A stretch of DNA of 64,000 nt from Occallatibacter savannae (lineage in GTDB: Bacteria > Acidobacteriota > Terriglobia > Terriglobales > Acidobacteriaceae): contig NZ_QFFY01000001.1 of NCBI RefSeq assembly GCF_003131205.1, forward strand, positions 372,001 through 436,000, written 5' to 3'. A program made the position numbers and the translations under genes. Positions 61,191 to 64,000 of this stretch are shown one piece after another. The notes beneath the pieces are model-generated. The model saw only the letters and a program-made list of their open reading frames with translations, was not told the DNA's origin and did no database searches. Numbering within the stretch: the first letter of the stretch is position 1; every line of letters starts with the position of its first letter.

Positions 61191-62505
61191 ACCGAATCTC
61201 CCGGGCCAATGCGTGAACCGCCGCCACAGAGTCGCGGTAACTTACACGTTCGCCGCTTGCCTGCATCATGAAAGCCTTCATGGCGGGTCGAGCTGCAAGA
61301 GCTCTGTCGAGCTCCGGATCTGATCCAGCCTTATAGGCACCAATTCGCACTAAGTCTTCCGAATTCGCATATGCCGCCCTAAGTGTGCGAAACAGAGCTG
61401 CGTCCTTGCGATGATCCTCCTCAACGATCGTAGGCATGAGCCTGCTCAGAGAATCAAGCACCTCGATCGGCGGATACTGTCCCTCAGATGCAAGATCGCG
61501 CGAGAGGACGATATGGCCGTCCAAAAGTGATCGGACTGCATCGACGAGTGTGTCCTGCTGATCATCACCCTCCATCAGAACCGTGTAGAACGCTGTGATA
61601 GATCCACGCGCAAATCTCCCAGCCCGTTCCACGAGCTTAGCCAGCCGATCAAATACAGACGGCGTGTACCCCTTCGCAGTAGGAGGTTCTCCTGCCGCCA
61701 GACCAACCTCCCGCGCGGCCATTGCGAATCGCGTAAGCGAGTCAAGGACAAGCAGTACATCCTTACCTTCACGAGCAAAATACTCAGCGATCGTTGTCGC
61801 CGCGAGCGCCGCACGCATACGCAAGAGGGGAGACTGGTCGGATGTCGATACAACCAGAACTGAGCGAGCCAGCCCACCACTGCCGAGAGAGTTCTCGATG
61901 AAATCTGGAACCTCACGACCGCGCTCTCCAACCAGAGCGATGACCGTAACATCAGCTTCGGTGTTTCGCGTCATCATTCCGATCAGTGTGCTTTTGCCTA
62001 CGCCCGAACCTCCGAAGATACCGACGCGCTGTCCTCGACCCACTGTCAGCAAGGCGTCAATCGTTCGCACACCTGTTCCCAGGGGCGTTCGAATCGGCAT
62101 TCGCTCCAGTGGATTGCATGGTGCGGTGTTAAGGGCGCACCGCACGGTTGGGCAGGCGACCTTACCGCCTTTGAGTGGCAATCCTTGAGCATCCAAAACT
62201 CTTCCGATCACCCCATCGCCAACAGCGATATGAGGCCGTTCTCCCAAGGCCGTCAGCCGGTCTCCAAATCTGACCCCGTCGGCTTTCACGAGTGGCATGG
62301 AAAGCACGTTCGTACCGCGGAACCCAATCACTTCTGCCGCGTGACTTAGCCCGTGCGAATCCTCTATTTCACAACAATCCCCAACCCCTGCTACCGGCCC
62401 CGCGGATTCGATCGTCAGTCCCAGCGACTGGACGATCCTTCCGCGCCATCGCCAGGGCTGGCTCCGAGCCAGAACATCGTGGTACCGGCTTAACCATTCG
62501 CTCAT
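61177..62505 (-). CDS. fliI: flagellum-specific ATPase
   Basis: Hexameric ATPase that energises flagellar type III export; homologous to the F1 beta subunit. 442 residues. Walker A is GGSGVGKST at 165-173; Walker B is in DVLLVLDSLTRFAMA; VALVGERGREVPDF is the conserved loop. RSLLDGHIVLSRDLASEGQYPPIEVLDSLSR would be its full extent, and GHIVLSRDLA is typical of FliI/InvC. The start overlaps the fliH stop as ATGA. The C-terminus is normal and overlaps fliJ. Confidence 0.96.
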   Translation of the reverse strand: MSEWLSRYHDVLARSQPWRWRGRIVQSLGLTIESAGPVAGVGDCCEIEDSHGLSHAAEVIGFRGTNVLSMPLVKADGVRFGDRLTALGERPHIAVGDGVIGRVLDAQGLPLKGGKVACPTVRCALNTAPCNPLERMPIRTPLGTGVRTIDALLTVGRGQRVGIFGGSGVGKSTLIGMMTRNTEADVTVIALVGERGREVPDFIENSLGSGGLARSVLVVSTSDQSPLLRMRAALAATTIAEYFAREGKDVLLVLDSLTRFAMAAREVGLAAGEPPTAKGYTPSVFDRLAKLVERAGRFARGSITAFYTVLMEGDDQQDTLVDAVRSLLDGHIVLSRDLASEGQYPPIEVLDSLSRLMPTIVEEDHRKDAALFRTLRAAYANSEDLVRIGAYKAGSDPELDRALAARPAMKAFMMQASGERVSYRDSVAAVHALAREIRFEQG

Positions 62506-63245
62506 GCGTTCGCGTCGCCTGTCTGCGTTTCAGAAGGACCGCGCCCCTCCAGCGGTGATTCTGCATCCTGCCGAATGAGAATTCTTTCGATCTCGCGCAG
62601 CTGGCTCGTGATGCTGAGATCTACGGAGCCACAGTTCGTTTCGAGTTCACATTCGCCTGCACAGAGCTCTTCATCCAGGATGATCTCCGGTTTTACCTTC
62701 AAGCTGGGGAGGTGCTCAAATGTCTGTTGCCAAAGATCGCCGTCCACTTTGGGTACACGCAATCGAACGGTCGCATGATCCGCAAGTTGCCCTAGAGCGG
62801 CTCGAATAGAATTCGTCAACACCAGAGGATCAACTACAACTTCGTGCCGTACGATCCGCTCAGCAATGCGAAGAGCCAGTTCAACAATCTCCGGCTCGAG
62901 CTCCTGCATCAACTTCTTGCGCTCAAGGGCGATCCTGTCACACATCGATGCGACCTGTTCAGTCCTTCGCCTCTCAATCTGATCCAGCCTTATCGATTGC
63001 CGGTGCTGCTCAATTCGGCGACCTTCCTCAATTCCTTCTCTTCTTCCCCTGTCGAACGCCTCGGACAGCGTTTCTGGGTGCGAACTACCTGAAGGTGAAC
63101 TCTCATTCTCGTAAGACTCCACAGCAGCCGTGGCTGCCAGATCCATCGAGAGCACGTTCTGCCACATGGAGGCGCTCGCGTGTTCACCCGCAGTCGGATA
63201 TCTGTAGTCTTCGACTCTTTTCCATGCATTCCCTGGCAAATCCAA
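62502..63245 (-). CDS. fliH: flagellar assembly protein FliH
   Basis: Regulates the FliI ATPase and links it to the export gate. 247 residues with a TTG start at 63245 (GGGAGA 3-4 bases upstream; an internal ATG could be the true start). The N-terminal half is polar with a Glu/Arg-rich coil (DRGRREGIEEGRRIEQHRQS) typical of FliH; the C-terminal half (VELALRIAERIVRHEVVVDP and VRLRVPKVDGD) is the V-ATPase E-like domain. The stop overlaps fliI. It lies 19 bases after fliG. Confidence 0.9.
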   Translation of the reverse strand: MDLPGNAWKRVEDYRYPTAGEHASASMWQNVLSMDLAATAAVESYENESSPSGSSHPETLSEAFDRGRREGIEEGRRIEQHRQSIRLDQIERRRTEQVASMCDRIALERKKLMQELEPEIVELALRIAERIVRHEVVVDPLVLTNSIRAALGQLADHATVRLRVPKVDGDLWQQTFEHLPSLKVKPEIILDEELCAGECELETNCGSVDLSITSQLREIERILIRQDAESPLEGRGPSETQTGDANA

Positions 63246-63264
63246 TCTCCCACCAGAGCACTTT

Positions 63265-64000
63265 TTAGGCCAGCATCTCGTCTCCCGTTTCCAGCTTCAA
63301 AACCACTTTCCCCTCCGCCTCAAGCCGTCGAGCGAAGTTCAGAATCTCCTGCTGCGCCTGTGCAACTTCCCTCGAACGTACTGGACCGAGGACCTCCATG
63401 TCCTCCCGCATCATCTCTGAGGCCCGAGCACTCATGGCCTTGAAGATCGCCGCTCGCAGATCATCCTTCGCGCCGCGAAGAGCCATAGCAAGTACTTTCT
63501 TATCTACGCCGGACACAACTTCGCGAATGGTTGCGGGGGGAACGGTTACAAGGTCCTCAAATGTGAACATTAGGTTTCGAATGCTTAGCGCCAGTTCCGG
63601 CTGCGACTCCTCGATTGATTCAAGAATCCGCTTCGCCTCCTCTGCATTCAACCGATTCATCAGATCCGCAACGGCTTTGAACCCCGAATAGCTTCGCCTT
63701 TGCGTATCGCCTACCTTCTCAAGCCGCCGATGCAGCGTCTGTGCAACCTTCTGAGCCATCTCTGGCGAAAACTGCCTCATCTCCGCCAAACGCTGGATCG
63801 ACACTACCCGATGCTCCTCGGTTAAATTGCTGAGCACGAGAGAGGCCTGTTTAGGATCGAGGTGGGCAAGAACCAACGCGATGGTCTGCGGATGCTCCGC
63901 GTCAAGAAGCTTTCCGAGCTGTTGTGGATCTGTGCGTTGAAGCTGAGCAAGATTGCCTTGCTCCATCTCCTGCGCACGCCGAATCTGAAGCATTAAGTCC
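63265..64000 (-). CDS. fliG: flagellar motor switch protein FliG, N-terminus outside window
   Basis: Rotor protein that contacts the stator and transmits torque. The visible 245 residues contain the middle domain (EHPQTIALVLAHLDPKQAS) and the torque domain (FTFEDLVTVPPATIREVVSG, then KVLAMALRGAKDDLRAAIFK) with the charged residues that face MotA. GPVRSREVAQAQQEIL is the conserved end. Reading frame stays open to base 64000, so the N-terminal domain lies beyond the window. It is the most upstream visible gene of the fliG-H-I-J-K-flgD-flgE operon. Confidence 0.95.
   Translation of the reverse strand, partial: DLMLQIRRAQEMEQGNLAQLQRTDPQQLGKLLDAEHPQTIALVLAHLDPKQASLVLSNLTEEHRVVSIQRLAEMRQFSPEMAQKVAQTLHRRLEKVGDTQRRSYSGFKAVADLMNRLNAEEAKRILESIEESQPELALSIRNLMFTFEDLVTVPPATIREVVSGVDKKVLAMALRGAKDDLRAAIFKAMSARASEMMREDMEVLGPVRSREVAQAQQEILNFARRLEAEGKVVLKLETGDEMLA

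Overview
The window looks like a chromosome segment of an acidobacterium, most likely class Terriglobia (Acidobacteriaceae-like). That assignment is inference. It rests on high GC content, two-domain MacB/FtsX-type permeases, a Ser/Thr kinase fused to a TolB/FlgO-like domain and TPRs, secreted multihaem c-type cytochromes, many secreted proteins of unknown function, and interspersed palindromes of types I associate with this group. No phage, transposase, CRISPR array or rRNA was seen. One tRNA, tRNA-Leu(GAG), is present.

Layout. 1-7.4 kb: end of a PfkB sugar kinase, small secreted proteins, a Tat-exported phospholipase C and a convergent pentahaem cytochrome with TPRs. 7.7-20.6 kb: a complex I operon in the order nuoA-B-C-D-I-H-J-K-L-M-M-N. 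It lacks nuoE, nuoF and nuoG and has two tandem nuoM genes. 20.7-22.1 kb: threonine deaminase behind a candidate leader peptide and terminator. 22.1-31.9 kb: a membrane protein, a PaiB-like flavoprotein, a secreted RbsD/FucU-like protein, an amidohydrolase, tRNA-Leu plus secG, an MBL hydrolase, an aminotransferase, a HAD phosphatase, a metallothionein, a diguanylate cyclase and a palindrome-rich stretch. 31.9-43.8 kb: a secreted DUF4097-like protein, a CrtI-like oxidoreductase, murA, a PHA-system protein, a RibD-like reductase, the Ser/Thr kinase, murQ next to an AmiE-like serine hydrolase, a VirB10-like secreted protein and lepB. 43.8-52 kb: carA, a small secreted protein gene, carB, a DapA-family gene, and miaB with a bifunctional-nuclease gene. 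52.1-56.9 kb: a VOC protein, an ABC permease, a cytochrome c lipoprotein, a serine/threonine dehydratase and a thioesterase. 56.9-64 kb: a flagellar export and hook operon on the minus strand, transcribed fliG-fliH-fliI-fliJ-fliK-flgD-flgE.

The most notable system is the complex I cluster. It has no NADH-dehydrogenase module and two NuoM antiporters, and NuoL has a lateral-helix region about 25 residues longer than usual, which fits a longer membrane arm. By eye, the second NuoM has Leu where the TM7 lysine is expected. The operon also carries inserted palindromes, and one of them encodes the last 30 or so residues of NuoJ. A second recurring theme is a -10-like box 6-7 bases before a start codon with no Shine-Dalgarno sequence, which suggests leaderless transcripts.
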